Assembly (NCBI GenBank): GCA_028821605.1
Contig: JAPPFM010000036.1
Location: 1 to 62,703 of the forward strand
Source: Candidatus Poribacteria bacterium
Lineage (GTDB): Bacteria; Poribacteria; WGA-4E; WGA-3G
Reading direction: 5' to 3'
Length of the DNA: 62,703 nt
The notes under the pieces are model-generated. The model searched no databases, was not told the origin of the DNA, and saw only the letters and a list, made by a program, of their open reading frames with translations. Every line of letters begins with the position of its first letter. The stretch's first letter is position 1. A program made the position numbers and the translations under genes. Below are positions 28,257 to 37,045 of the stretch, piece by piece.

Positions 28257-29375
28257 ATGCCCGAAACCCAAGAGACTCAGATAGAACACTTCCCTGACCG
28301 TAGCCTCAGACGCTTGCTTCAAGACAGGGAATATGTGCGGGGGTTAGTCCAAATTATCGCACCGGACATCGAGGTGTTTCTCGACTTCAGCCGGATTACA
28401 TACGAAAAAAGAAGTTTTATCTCTAAAGCCCTGCAAGAACGCGAGTCAGATGTCCTACTGAGTGTCCCGTTTCAAGAAGGCACGGATGCCACAGATACCG
28501 ATGCGCTGCTCATCTATATCCTCATTGAACATCAATCTACAGTGGATAAAACGATGGGGTTTCGGTTATTGTCTTACATGATGCAAATCTGGGAGTCGCA
28601 ACGGCGGGAATGGGAAACGGCGAAGATTCCAGAAAATGAAAGATTTTTACAGCCGATCCTGCCAATTCTGCTTTATACGGGCGACCGTCCGTGGACAGTG
28701 CCGGTGTCCCTGACGACGCTTATGGATGTTCCTGAAATTTTGGAGCGTTTCGTCCCGAGTTTTGACACGCTGTTTTTAGGGGTCAAGGAGACTGAGGCGG
28801 AGGCATTGACGCGATCCGGACATCCGTTGGGCTGGTTGTTGCATGTGCTTCAAAAGGAGCATTCGGACAAGACAGAGATAAGCGAAGCACTAACAGATGC
28901 CGTGTCGCATTTAGCGTCAGTAGATGAGGATTTCGCACCGCAAATTGCGGAGGCACTCCGGTATTTTGTGCAGTTGATATTCCATCGGCGTTCTCTTGAC
29001 GAGCGCGATGCGTTAGTAGATATTATTAGACAACATATTCAAGACGATAAGGAGTTAGAGACAATGGCACAGACAACGGCTGAGTTTCTCATAGAACAAG
29101 GCAAAGCGGAAGGTAAAGTGGAAGGCAAAGCGGAAGGTAAAGCAGAAGGCATAGAACAAGGCAAAGCAGAAGGTAAAGCGGAAGGTAAAGTGGAAGGTAA
29201 ACAGGACGCGGTCCTCAAACTCCTGCAGCTCCGATTTCAGAACGTGCCTGAAGTGCTTTCACGTGAAATCAGCAATATCCACAATTTACTGCTCCTCGAC
29301 GCGCTTTTAGAGCAAGCGATGACCGCGCAAAGTTTAGATGAAATAGATACGCATTTCTCCTTAAACTCTCCCTGA
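28257..29375 (+). CDS. Rpn-family PD-(D/E)XK nuclease with variable-repeat tail
   Basis: A 372-residue protein of the recombination-promoting nuclease / transposase_31 family. The nuclease core shows Asp65 in RESDVLLSVPF, and Glu91-His-Gln93 in YILIEHQSTVD, the family's D...E-x-Q form of the PD-(D/E)XK site. After residue about 275 comes a low-complexity run of K-A-E-G and K-V-E-G units, then a helical C-terminal domain (AVLKLLQLRFQNVPEVLSRE). In E. coli, Rpn genes also make a short C-terminal product from an internal start that restrains the nuclease and acts in phage defence. A good internal start is present here (29049-29066). It sits between hsdS and hsdR, so a defence role is likely. Confidence 0.88.
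   Translation: MPETQETQIEHFPDRSLRRLLQDREYVRGLVQIIAPDIEVFLDFSRITYEKRSFISKALQERESDVLLSVPFQEGTDATDTDALLIYILIEHQSTVDKTMGFRLLSYMMQIWESQRREWETAKIPENERFLQPILPILLYTGDRPWTVPVSLTTLMDVPEILERFVPSFDTLFLGVKETEAEALTRSGHPLGWLLHVLQKEHSDKTEISEALTDAVSHLASVDEDFAPQIAEALRYFVQLIFHRRSLDERDALVDIIRQHIQDDKELETMAQTTAEFLIEQGKAEGKVEGKAEGKAEGIEQGKAEGKAEGKVEGKQDAVLKLLQLRFQNVPEVLSREISNIHNLLLLDALLEQAMTAQSLDEIDTHFSLNSP
29049..29066 (+). promoter_or_regulatory. Internal ribosome binding site and ATG within the Rpn gene
   Basis: AAGGAG (29049-29054) lies nine bases before an in-frame ATG (29064-29066, codon 270, reading MAQTTAEFLIEQG). Translation from here would yield a 103-residue C-terminal protein comprising the repeat tail and last domain, like the short RpnS antitoxins. 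The match to the ribosome binding consensus is direct; its use is inference. Confidence 0.55.
29091..29200 (+). repeat. 12-bp coding tandem repeat (KAEG units) with 60-bp higher-order copy
   Basis: Units of the form GGCAAAGCGGAA / GGTAAAGTGGAA are repeated in frame about eight times. ATAGAACAAGGCAAAGC occurs at both 29091 and 29151, showing a 60-bp block duplication. Whole-unit gain or loss would keep the frame and change tail length. Confidence 0.85.
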
Positions 29376-29447
29376 AATGGACGATTCGGAGTTACGTGAT
29401 TCACGGGGTCCAGAAAGAACTCTTATCTATTGCACGAGGTGTAGACC

Positions 29448-32441
29448 GTGCCGACGTATACAGAACAAAATTTTGAGGACCACATTGAAGCACATCTGAA
29501 TCGGTCGGGCTACCAGTCATTACAATCTTCCCATTACAATAAATCCCGTTGTCTGATACCCAATGAGACGCTGAAGTTTATTCAGGACACGCAACCGGAA
29601 GTGTATCAGAGACTGGAACGCCAGTACGACGCGGATACACCAGATAAATTCCTTGATCGTGTCAGCAGAGAGATTAAAAATCGCGGGGTATTGGACGTGC
29701 TTCGGAAAGGGATTAGGGATAGAGGTTGTCATTTTAAGCTGACCTACTTCCTACCATCAAGTGGCATGAACCCCGACCACCAGCAACTTTACGCGCAGAA
29801 TCGATTCTCCCTCATTCGACAGTTAAAGTATTCAGAGAAGAACGAGAAATCCCTTGATATGACCTTGTTCCTCAATGGGTTGCCGTTGGTGACAATGGAA
29901 CTGAAAAATAGCCTCACCGGTCAGACGGTAGCAGATGCGGAGAAACAGTATCGGACGGATCGCGATCGAAGAGAACCGTTGTTCCGATTCAAGCGGTGTC
30001 TGGTGCACTTTGCGGTGGGTAACGAGAAGGTTTCCATGACGACCCACTTGCAAGCGGGTGGGACACGATTCTTTCCGTTTAACAAAGACATCGAAAACCC
30101 TGTGAATCCGAACGGACACAAGACCGCTTATCTGTGGGAGGACATCCTACAGCCCGATAACCTGATTGAACTCATCAACAACTTCATTCATGAGCAGGAG
30201 ACCACGGAGAAGGTCTACGACCCTAACAGTCGGATGGTGACAGATAAGAAGTCCCGCGTGCTTGTTTTCCCGCGATACCATCAGTTGGACGTGATTCGCC
30301 AGTTAAAAGAGGCTGTTATCGCAGAGAAGGTCAGAAATGACTACCTCATCCAACACACCACCGGTAGCGGCAAATCCAACTCCATCGCATGGTTGGCGCA
30401 CCTACTGACGCATCTGTATAGTTCTTTGGACACTACAAATCGGATCTTTGATTCCATCATTGTCGTGACAGATCGACGCGTGCTTGACAGGCAGCTGCAG
30501 AACACAATCAGGCAAGTCGCACAAGTTGAAGGCGTTGTGCATGCTGCTGATAAGAACTCTGCCCAACTTAGGGAGTTCCTTGAATTCGGCAAAGACATCA
30601 TTATCTCTACAATTCAGAAGTTCAGCGTGATAGCGGAGGAAATTGGTAAGCTCAAAAGCAAAACCTTCGCTGTGATTATCGACGAAGCGCACTCCTCGCA
30701 GACCGGTGAATCTGCAAAAAACCTCAGAGTTTCGCTTTCAAAAGGGATTGAGAAAGACATAGAAGATGATGACCCCGACGAGGTAGAATCAGATATAGAC
30801 GCTAAAATCCTTGAGGTGATCGAACAGCGAAGAATGCGGGATCATATCTCTTATTTCGGTTTCAGCGGTACACCAAAGAACAAGACTTTAGAATTGTTTG
30901 GGCGGAAGAACGAAGAAGGAATATTTGTCCCGTTTCATACCTACTCGATGCACCAGAGTATCAGCGAAGGGTTTACGTTGGACGTGCTGCAGAACTACAC
31001 CACCTTTAAAAGATATTTTGAGCTGGTTAAAAGTGTGTCGGAGGATAAAGAGTACGAGAAGGCGCGAACGCTGCGAGCATTGACCAATTACGTTGATCTG
31101 CAACCGCACAGCATTGAGACCAAGACCCGGATTATGTTGGAACACTTCACCGAACACACTGCAAAGACGATTGAAGGGAAAGGACGGGCGATGTTGGTTA
31201 CGCCGTCCCGACTGCACTGCGTTAGATACAAGCAGGAATTCGATAAACAAATGAAGGAGATGGGGCTTCCCTACGGGTGTCTGGTGGCATTCAGCGACAC
31301 GGTGCACGACACTGATAACGGGGTAGATTACACGGAAAACGGGATGAATAAATTGCCACCAAGCACTTCGATTGAGCACAGTTTCAAGGAGCCGCAGTAT
31401 CGGATTCTAATTGTCGCGAGCAAGTTCCAGACGGGTTTTGATGAGCCGCTGCTACAGACAATGTACGTTGATAAGCGGTTGGATGGGCTGCAATGTGTCC
31501 AGACCTTGAGCCGTTTGAATCGCGTCGCCAAGGGTAAGACAGATACGCTGGTACTCGATTTTGTGAACGAACCTGAGCAGATACAAGCAGCGTTTCAGCA
31601 ATACTACCAGACTACGACACTCGCCGAGGAGACCGACCCGAATCGGTTGTATGACCTACAGCGTCAGTTGGAGGCGTTTGATCTCTATGATGAAGGTACC
31701 ATCGATCAATTCTGTCGTATCTTTTATGACCCTGATCAGCCCGCCGAACTTTTACAGGGCATTCTTGATCGCGTTGTTGGGAGATGGTCAGAACTTGAAA
31801 CAGATGATAGAGAAGAATTTCGTTCTACCTTACAGGGTTACATTCGCCTCTACGGATACATCTCACAGTTGATTACCTTTACGGATGTAGCGTTGGAAAA
31901 GTTGTATATCTTCAGTCACAGCCTCAACAAGAAGCTGCCGAAACGGGAGCACCCCGACCTACAAGATGTCCTTGATTCTGTGGACTTGGATTCGTTTCGC
32001 GTGCAGAGGATACATGAGGAATTACAACTCTCCCTTGAAGAGGAAGATAGCGAGGTCGAAGGATTTGGGGGTGATGTCGCTCCCCGCAGGGACCCCGAAC
32101 AGGATTTCCTCTCCAATATCATTGACACGCTGAACAGTACCCATCACACGGATTTTACTGCAGAAGATAAGGTTGACCTTGCGAGCATTCACCAAAAAAT
32201 GCACGAAAACGAGGAACTTCGACAGGTAATCGCCGGAGATAATACGGAGACCAACAAAGAATATAAGTTTAATCAGGTGTTTGATGAGATTTTATTGAGT
32301 TTCGTCAATAGTAGGTTGGATCTCTTCACGAAATTATCACAACCAGAGATCAATAAGGATCTCAAGCGCCAACTCTATCAAGCCTATCTTGAGCAATCGT
32401 CCTCTTCTGTAGAAGCGACCTCCCCGTCGCGATCTTCCTAA
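29448..32441 (+). CDS. hsdR: Type I restriction enzyme motor/nuclease subunit HsdR
   Basis: A 997-residue protein that translocates and cuts unmodified DNA. The N-terminal PD-(D/E)XK nuclease has Asp137 (LDMTLFLNG) and the E-x-K pair Glu151/Lys153 (VTMELKN), followed by the conserved QYRTDR. The helicase has Walker A TGSGKS (305-310), DEAH (412-415) and a downstream SKFQTGFDEP and QTLSRLNR region. The C-terminal helical domain binds HsdM/HsdS. GTG at 29448 is chosen because GAGGTG lies seven bases upstream and the next ATG is far inside the nuclease domain. It ends the hsd locus; no frameshift is seen. Confidence 0.96.
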   Translation: MPTYTEQNFEDHIEAHLNRSGYQSLQSSHYNKSRCLIPNETLKFIQDTQPEVYQRLERQYDADTPDKFLDRVSREIKNRGVLDVLRKGIRDRGCHFKLTYFLPSSGMNPDHQQLYAQNRFSLIRQLKYSEKNEKSLDMTLFLNGLPLVTMELKNSLTGQTVADAEKQYRTDRDRREPLFRFKRCLVHFAVGNEKVSMTTHLQAGGTRFFPFNKDIENPVNPNGHKTAYLWEDILQPDNLIELINNFIHEQETTEKVYDPNSRMVTDKKSRVLVFPRYHQLDVIRQLKEAVIAEKVRNDYLIQHTTGSGKSNSIAWLAHLLTHLYSSLDTTNRIFDSIIVVTDRRVLDRQLQNTIRQVAQVEGVVHAADKNSAQLREFLEFGKDIIISTIQKFSVIAEEIGKLKSKTFAVIIDEAHSSQTGESAKNLRVSLSKGIEKDIEDDDPDEVESDIDAKILEVIEQRRMRDHISYFGFSGTPKNKTLELFGRKNEEGIFVPFHTYSMHQSISEGFTLDVLQNYTTFKRYFELVKSVSEDKEYEKARTLRALTNYVDLQPHSIETKTRIMLEHFTEHTAKTIEGKGRAMLVTPSRLHCVRYKQEFDKQMKEMGLPYGCLVAFSDTVHDTDNGVDYTENGMNKLPPSTSIEHSFKEPQYRILIVASKFQTGFDEPLLQTMYVDKRLDGLQCVQTLSRLNRVAKGKTDTLVLDFVNEPEQIQAAFQQYYQTTTLAEETDPNRLYDLQRQLEAFDLYDEGTIDQFCRIFYDPDQPAELLQGILDRVVGRWSELETDDREEFRSTLQGYIRLYGYISQLITFTDVALEKLYIFSHSLNKKLPKREHPDLQDVLDSVDLDSFRVQRIHEELQLSLEEEDSEVEGFGGDVAPRRDPEQDFLSNIIDTLNSTHHTDFTAEDKVDLASIHQKMHENEELRQVIAGDNTETNKEYKFNQVFDEILLSFVNSRLDLFTKLSQPEINKDLKRQLYQAYLEQSSSSVEATSPSRSS

Positions 32442-32549
32442 CTCCGATTCCCGACATCTTCCCTTGACCCTTTTTACCAAATCGGTTATGATGATAGACG
32501 TTTATTGCAGCATCAAAATAGAGTGTATTCCAAATAATAAATGTCAAAC

Positions 32550-32640
32550 AGGACCTACGCAGCTCCGTTGCTGGCGAGGTTTGAAACCTCGCCAGCGGCG
32601 TGTAGAATGTCCATAGTCATCGGAAAATTGCGTAAGTCCT
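32550..32640. repeat. MITE-like element, family B, copy 1
   Basis: AGGACCTACGCA (32550-32561) and TGCGTAAGTCCT (32629-32640) form 12-bp inverted ends with one mismatch; a strong CTGGCGAGGTTT / AAACCTCGCCAG hairpin lies in the middle (32571-32595). A second copy of the ends is at 57929-58054. Confidence 0.6.
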
Positions 32641-32667
32641 ATCAAAAATAAAAAAGGAGAAGTTCTT

Positions 32668-33636
32668 GTGCAAGACCTCCAAGATTTGATTACACGGCAA
32701 CCCTACACGCATCTTATCACACCCAAACGGATTTTGTTTGTGATTCTCGGTGTGATAGTCTTAGGGTGCTTAGCAACGAGTTTTTATACGGTTGAGGCGG
32801 ACGAGATCGCTGTTGTGCTGATGTTCGGCAAATCCGTCCGGCAAGCCGAACCCGGACTCCACTTCAAGCTGCCGCTCGGTATTGAGAGGGCGATTAACGT
32901 GCCTGTCCGTAAAGTTTTCAAAGAGGAATTCGGTTTTCGGACGCTGCGAGCTGGGGTTCGGACGCAGTATGACACCCGCGACTATTCGGAGGAATCCCTC
33001 TTATTGTCGGGGGACCTGAGTATCGCTGATGTCGAATGGGTGGTTCAGTATAAAATTAAAGATCCGAAAATGTTCCTGTTCTCTGTGAGGAATCCGCAAC
33101 GGGCTTTGCGCGACCTTTCAGAATCGGTCATGAGTCGGGTCGTAGGCGATCGGACTGTTACCGAGGTGTTGACTGTCGGTCGTATTGAAATCGCGGCAGA
33201 AGTTGAAGAACATCTTCAGCGATTGTTGGATCTCTACCAAACCGGATTAGATGTGGCGACCGTGACCTTGCAGGATGTGAATCCACCGGAAACGGTGAAG
33301 TCTGCTTTTAACGCTGTTAACGAGGCGAAACAGGAGAAAGAGCGGTTAATCAACGAGGCGTGGCGCGATTACAACCAATCCGTCCCAAAAGAGAAAGGCG
33401 TGGCGGCACAGCGAATTTCGGAGGCACAAGGGTACGCGCTGAAGCGGGTGAACGAAGCGCAAGGCGATGCGGACCGGTTCAAAGCGATTCGCACGGAATA
33501 TCAGAAGGCGAAAGAGGTTACCCGTCGCCGACTCTATCTGGAGGCGATGCGAGAAGTGTTGCCACAGGTGAAAGAGATTTATGTCATTGACGGTAAAGCC
33601 AACGCACCTATCCCACTTTTGCAACTCAAGGAATAA
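32668..33636 (+). CDS. hflK: HflK-like stomatin/prohibitin-family membrane protein
   Basis: A 322-residue protein with a short cytoplasmic N-terminus, one membrane helix (about 22-40) and a periplasmic SPFH/prohibitin domain (VEADEIAVVLMFGKSVRQAE PGLHFKLPLG begins it), then a coiled-coil region and FKAIRTEYQKAKEVTRRRLY LEAM. HflK and HflC assemble into a large cage around the FtsH protease and limit its access to membrane substrates. The GTG start is supported by AAGGAGA eight bases upstream. hflC follows, but 284 bases away with a MITE-like element between, which is unusual since the two are normally coupled. Confidence 0.92.
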   Translation: MQDLQDLITRQPYTHLITPKRILFVILGVIVLGCLATSFYTVEADEIAVVLMFGKSVRQAEPGLHFKLPLGIERAINVPVRKVFKEEFGFRTLRAGVRTQYDTRDYSEESLLLSGDLSIADVEWVVQYKIKDPKMFLFSVRNPQRALRDLSESVMSRVVGDRTVTEVLTVGRIEIAAEVEEHLQRLLDLYQTGLDVATVTLQDVNPPETVKSAFNAVNEAKQEKERLINEAWRDYNQSVPKEKGVAAQRISEAQGYALKRVNEAQGDADRFKAIRTEYQKAKEVTRRRLYLEAMREVLPQVKEIYVIDGKANAPIPLLQLKE

Positions 33637-33695
33637 AAACCGTCCGGTAAAATTAGAAGTCGGTGAAGAGGTGTTCGTCTCACAAAAGTTTCCTT

Positions 33696-33815
33696 TTATA
33701 GTAAATCCCGTAATTACCTATACACCAAAGCAAGGGCGAGGATACAATCCTCGCCAGCGGCCGTGGGGCTCTTGTTCACTGACGAACTGTAACATATTTT
33801 CGGATTTTACTATAA
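33696..33815. repeat. MITE-like element, family A, copy 2, between hflK and hflC
   Basis: TTATAGTAAATCCCG (33696-33710) and CGGATTTTACTATAA (33801-33815) are inverted ends; a perfect GGCGAGGAT/ATCCTCGCC hairpin (33735-33755) lies inside. It is about 120 bp, without coding capacity, and similar to 3636-3767 in its ends. Confidence 0.75.
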
Positions 33816-33920
33816 GAGGGCATTGAAACTTGTAGCCCGTAATGTAATGGAGGGCGGATATACGAAGAAGCACGTTATTCTTCAAACCCGCCTAACCGAA
33901 CCGCAAGGAAAATTAAAAAT

Positions 33921-34886
33921 ATGAAGTCAAAAATAGTTCTCATCCCGTTAATTATCGTTATAGTGCTGGTGTTGCTGGTTGTGTCCGGTGTGTTCTATAC
34001 CGTCTATGAAGGTGAACAGGTCATCATTACCGAGTTTGGTCGTCCTGTTGGGCAACCGATCGTCACCGCTGGGTTGAAAATAAAAACACCCTTTATTCAG
34101 CAGGTGCACCGTTTTGAAAAGCGGGTGCTTGAATGGGATGGATCCCCGAACCAGATTCCGACGAAGGACAAGAGATTCATCTGGTTGGATACTACGGCGC
34201 GGTGGCGTATTACAGATGCACTCAAATTCTATCAAGCACTCGGCACAGAACAATTCGCGCAGTCCCGCTTGGATGACATTATCGATTCCGCAGCGCGGGA
34301 TTTAGTTACAGCACAACTCTTGATTGAAGTCGTGCGGGATTCAAATCGGGTCTTAACCTTGGATCTGGAAGTCCTTGAAGGTGAGGAGGGACAGACGGGT
34401 GACCCCTTGGAGGAGATTCAGATTGGCAGGGAACGGATTACACGCATGATCCTTGAGAAGGTACAAGAAACCGTTCCGCAATTCGGCATTGAACTCGTCG
34501 ATGTTCAGATAAAACGGATCAACTATGTGGACGAGGTCCGAAAGAAAGTCTTTGACCAAATGATTTCGGAGCGTCAACGTATCTCTGAGAAGTACAAATC
34601 GGAGGGTGCGGGTGAAGCCGCTGACATCATGGGGCAGAAACAGAAGGAGTTAGAGCGGATTCAATCGGAAGCATATAAGGAGGCGGAACAGATTAAGGGG
34701 GATGCAGACGCACAAGCCATCCAAATCTATGCGGAGGCACACGGTCAAGATCCGGAGTTTTTCGCCTTTATCCAAACCTTGGAGACATATCGAAAGACGG
34801 TAGGTGAAAGTACGAAACTCATTTTAACAACGGATAGCGACCTCTATCGGTATCTCAAAAGCAGTAGTTTATTCGGGGGGCGTTGA
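33921..34886 (+). CDS. hflC: HflC-like stomatin/prohibitin-family membrane protein
   Basis: A 321-residue partner of HflK. It has an N-terminal membrane helix (VLIPLIIVIVLVLLVVSGVF), then the SPFH domain (YTVYEGEQVIITEFGRPVGQ, IKTPFIQQVHRFEKRVLEWD, WLDTTARWRITDALKFYQAL), and the characteristic C-terminal SEAYKEAEQIKGDADAQAIQ and FFAFIQTLETYRKTV. In the complex it acts with HflK to modulate FtsH. An insertion of acidic residues (about 155-172, EVLEGEEGQTGDPLEEI) lengthens the domain, as also seen in other HflC proteins. The start has only a weak purine-rich upstream stretch. Confidence 0.92.
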   Translation: MKSKIVLIPLIIVIVLVLLVVSGVFYTVYEGEQVIITEFGRPVGQPIVTAGLKIKTPFIQQVHRFEKRVLEWDGSPNQIPTKDKRFIWLDTTARWRITDALKFYQALGTEQFAQSRLDDIIDSAARDLVTAQLLIEVVRDSNRVLTLDLEVLEGEEGQTGDPLEEIQIGRERITRMILEKVQETVPQFGIELVDVQIKRINYVDEVRKKVFDQMISERQRISEKYKSEGAGEAADIMGQKQKELERIQSEAYKEAEQIKGDADAQAIQIYAEAHGQDPEFFAFIQTLETYRKTVGESTKLILTTDSDLYRYLKSSSLFGGR

Positions 34887-34904
34887 GTCTCGCGAATCAA
34901 TACA

Positions 34905-34935
34905 GGTAGGTGCGGTTTCCCCAACCACACCTACC
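34905..34935. repeat. GGTGCGGTT-type hairpin after hflC
   Basis: GGTAGGTGCGGTT (34905-34917) pairs with AACCACACCTACC (34923-34935) around TTCCC-like loop bases, with one mismatch. Same family as 3495-3519 and 44607-44626. It could also stop hflC transcription. Confidence 0.5.
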
Positions 34936-35028
34936 GGACCTGCAGAAGCATAAAATTATCAAATTTATTATGAGATTTGCTTTTGTTGATATTATCATAA
35001 ACACAAGTCGTGACACATTCCCGAATCT

Positions 35029-36918
35029 GTGAAGCGTCAACGCTCTCCTCTCAGTTTGAAAGCGGTTTGCATCGGGCTATTGCTGATTCCGATGAATGCG
35101 ATGTGGCAGATGATGGGACTGCGCTGGGACATCGCGCACATGTCGATGATCTCCCTGCTCTATAACACGATCACACTGCTCTTCGCACTGACAATCGTAA
35201 ACCGCTTCACGAAAAAAGTCTCGCCGCAACTCTCTCTTTCCACCGCTGAACTCCTAACAATTTATGTGATGCTGTGCCTCTCGACGGCTATCGGTGGGCA
35301 CATGTGCGTACAGATTCTCCTCCCGATTATCAGCTACGCCTTCGCCTACGCGACACCGGAGAACGATTGGCAATCCTTGTTCTGGCACTATATCCCGTCA
35401 TGGACATCGGTGACCGATAAACGCGGGCTTGCCAATTTTTTCGACGGTGGTTCCACGTTTTATCCACATTTGGTGGCATGGAGCACCCCGTTGTTGTGGT
35501 GGGGACTCTTTCTCGCTGTGCTGTTTTCGGTGATGCTCAGTATCAACTTCATTTTCCGAAGGCAGTGGACCGAGAATGAGAAGTTGAGTTATCCGTTGAT
35601 CCAATTGCCACTGGCGATGGCGAATCCGAGGAGTGGGTTTTTCCGTAGCAAAGCGATGTGGATTGGGTTCGCAGTTGCGGCTGGTATAGATCTCCTCAAC
35701 GGGGTTAATTACCTGTTCCCGCAAGTGCCGCGACTGAGCGGTATCCGTGCTTACGACATCGCCGATTTCTTTACCGTCCGTCCGTGGAATGCGATCACGT
35801 GGTTTCCAGTTGGTATCTATCCTTTCGCTGTTGGCTTGGCGTTTTTCATGCCGCTGGAATTGTCGTTTTCTTGTTGGTTCTTTTATCTGTATTGGCAAGC
35901 ACTCCGTGTGTTGGGCAGTGCGGTTGGTTTGTCGGCACCCTTCCCGTATGCGGCGGAACAATCCTTCGGTGCCTATATCGGTATCGGTATCATTGCGGTG
36001 TGGAGTGCGCGCCGATACTTGACACAAGTGCTTCGTCGGTTGTTTGGTATGCAATCTTCATTCACAGACAGGGACGAACCGATCTCTTACCGTGCGGCGG
36101 TTGTGTGGATGGTGTTGAGTGTGGTGTTCCTTGTCGGGTTCTGCTACAAGCTCGGAATGTCGTTGTGGGTGATCGCGACCTTCTTTGGACTTTTCTTCGG
36201 GTTGGCGACGGGGATTACGCGGATGCGTGCCGAACTCGGTTCACCCGTTCACGACCAGCATTACGCCGGTCCTGACAGGATGATGTATTCGGTTTTTGGG
36301 GCGAAACAGCTCGGTGCGAGCAATCTGACGGGGTTGGCATATCTCTATTTTTTTAATCGTGCGTACGATTGCCTATTGATGCCGCACCATCTTGAGGGAT
36401 TGAAAATAGCCGAGCGTGCCAGCATCGAAAACAAGACCTTCGCACGGGCAGTGATCGTTGCTATCGGGGTGAGTATCGTCGCGACGATTTGGGCATATCT
36501 GCATGTCTCTTATCAGGACGGTGTTTATACGGCGTGGGCGGGCAGAGAGACGTTTAGTCGGCTCGGTAGAAGGTTGGTACAACCCGCGGGTCCTGATACC
36601 GCAGTGCTGAGTGCAGTCAGTGTCGGAACAGTTGTCGCTGTGCTGTTGGCGTTTCTACGGGGACGGTGGATGTGGATGCCGTTCCATCCAGCGGGTTATG
36701 CGGTTACCAGTACCTTCACGATGAATTTCTTTTGGTTTTCGCTCCTTGTGAGTTTCATCCTGAAATGGATTATTACGAAACATGGCGGAATCGGTGGTTT
36801 TCGGCGGGCGGCACCCTTTTTCCTCGGTCTCGTGTTGGGCGAATTCGTCGTGACGACCTTCTGGAGCACAGTGGCGATTCTGTTCCGAGTGGAGACGTAT
36901 ATAACGATTAATTTGTAA
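35029..36918 (+). CDS. Large polytopic membrane protein, DUF6785/DUF6784-like
   Basis: A 629-residue integral membrane protein with roughly 12-14 hydrophobic segments. Features include ELLTIYVMLCLSTAIGGH near residue 75, a motif NFIFRRQWTENEKLSYPLIQ LP near 182, and GITRMRAELGSPVHDQHYAG P near 400, a pattern that I associate with the DUF6785/DUF6784 family of planctomycetes and Poribacteria, distantly like OPT-type transporters. Function is unknown. The start is taken as GTG 35029, without a clear ribosome binding site, so the N-terminus is uncertain. It is followed by a convergent Gfo/Idh/MocA gene; such membrane proteins often sit near sugar catabolic genes, but no direct link is visible. 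Confidence 0.75.
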   Translation: MKRQRSPLSLKAVCIGLLLIPMNAMWQMMGLRWDIAHMSMISLLYNTITLLFALTIVNRFTKKVSPQLSLSTAELLTIYVMLCLSTAIGGHMCVQILLPIISYAFAYATPENDWQSLFWHYIPSWTSVTDKRGLANFFDGGSTFYPHLVAWSTPLLWWGLFLAVLFSVMLSINFIFRRQWTENEKLSYPLIQLPLAMANPRSGFFRSKAMWIGFAVAAGIDLLNGVNYLFPQVPRLSGIRAYDIADFFTVRPWNAITWFPVGIYPFAVGLAFFMPLELSFSCWFFYLYWQALRVLGSAVGLSAPFPYAAEQSFGAYIGIGIIAVWSARRYLTQVLRRLFGMQSSFTDRDEPISYRAAVVWMVLSVVFLVGFCYKLGMSLWVIATFFGLFFGLATGITRMRAELGSPVHDQHYAGPDRMMYSVFGAKQLGASNLTGLAYLYFFNRAYDCLLMPHHLEGLKIAERASIENKTFARAVIVAIGVSIVATIWAYLHVSYQDGVYTAWAGRETFSRLGRRLVQPAGPDTAVLSAVSVGTVVAVLLAFLRGRWMWMPFHPAGYAVTSTFTMNFFWFSLLVSFILKWIITKHGGIGGFRRAAPFFLGLVLGEFVVTTFWSTVAILFRVETYITINL

Positions 36919-36966
36919 AAATCAGTTTTCAGTACGATTTTTCTGCGAAAAATCTTTCAGTTATTA

Positions 36967-37017
36967 GTTATCAGTTAAGAGGTGTCCTGGTCAAAGAACC
37001 TCTCTTTAACTGACAAC
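36967..37017. repeat. Inverted repeat of the CAGTTATCAGTT type between convergent genes
   Basis: GTTATCAGTTAAGAGGT (36967-36983) pairs with ACCTCTCTTTAACTGACAAC (36998-37017). A smaller GATTTTT/AAAAATC hairpin is at 36936-36954. Placed between two converging genes, it could act as a two-way terminator. Confidence 0.5.
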
Positions 37018-37045
37018 TGAGTACTAACAACCAGCAACTAAAAAT

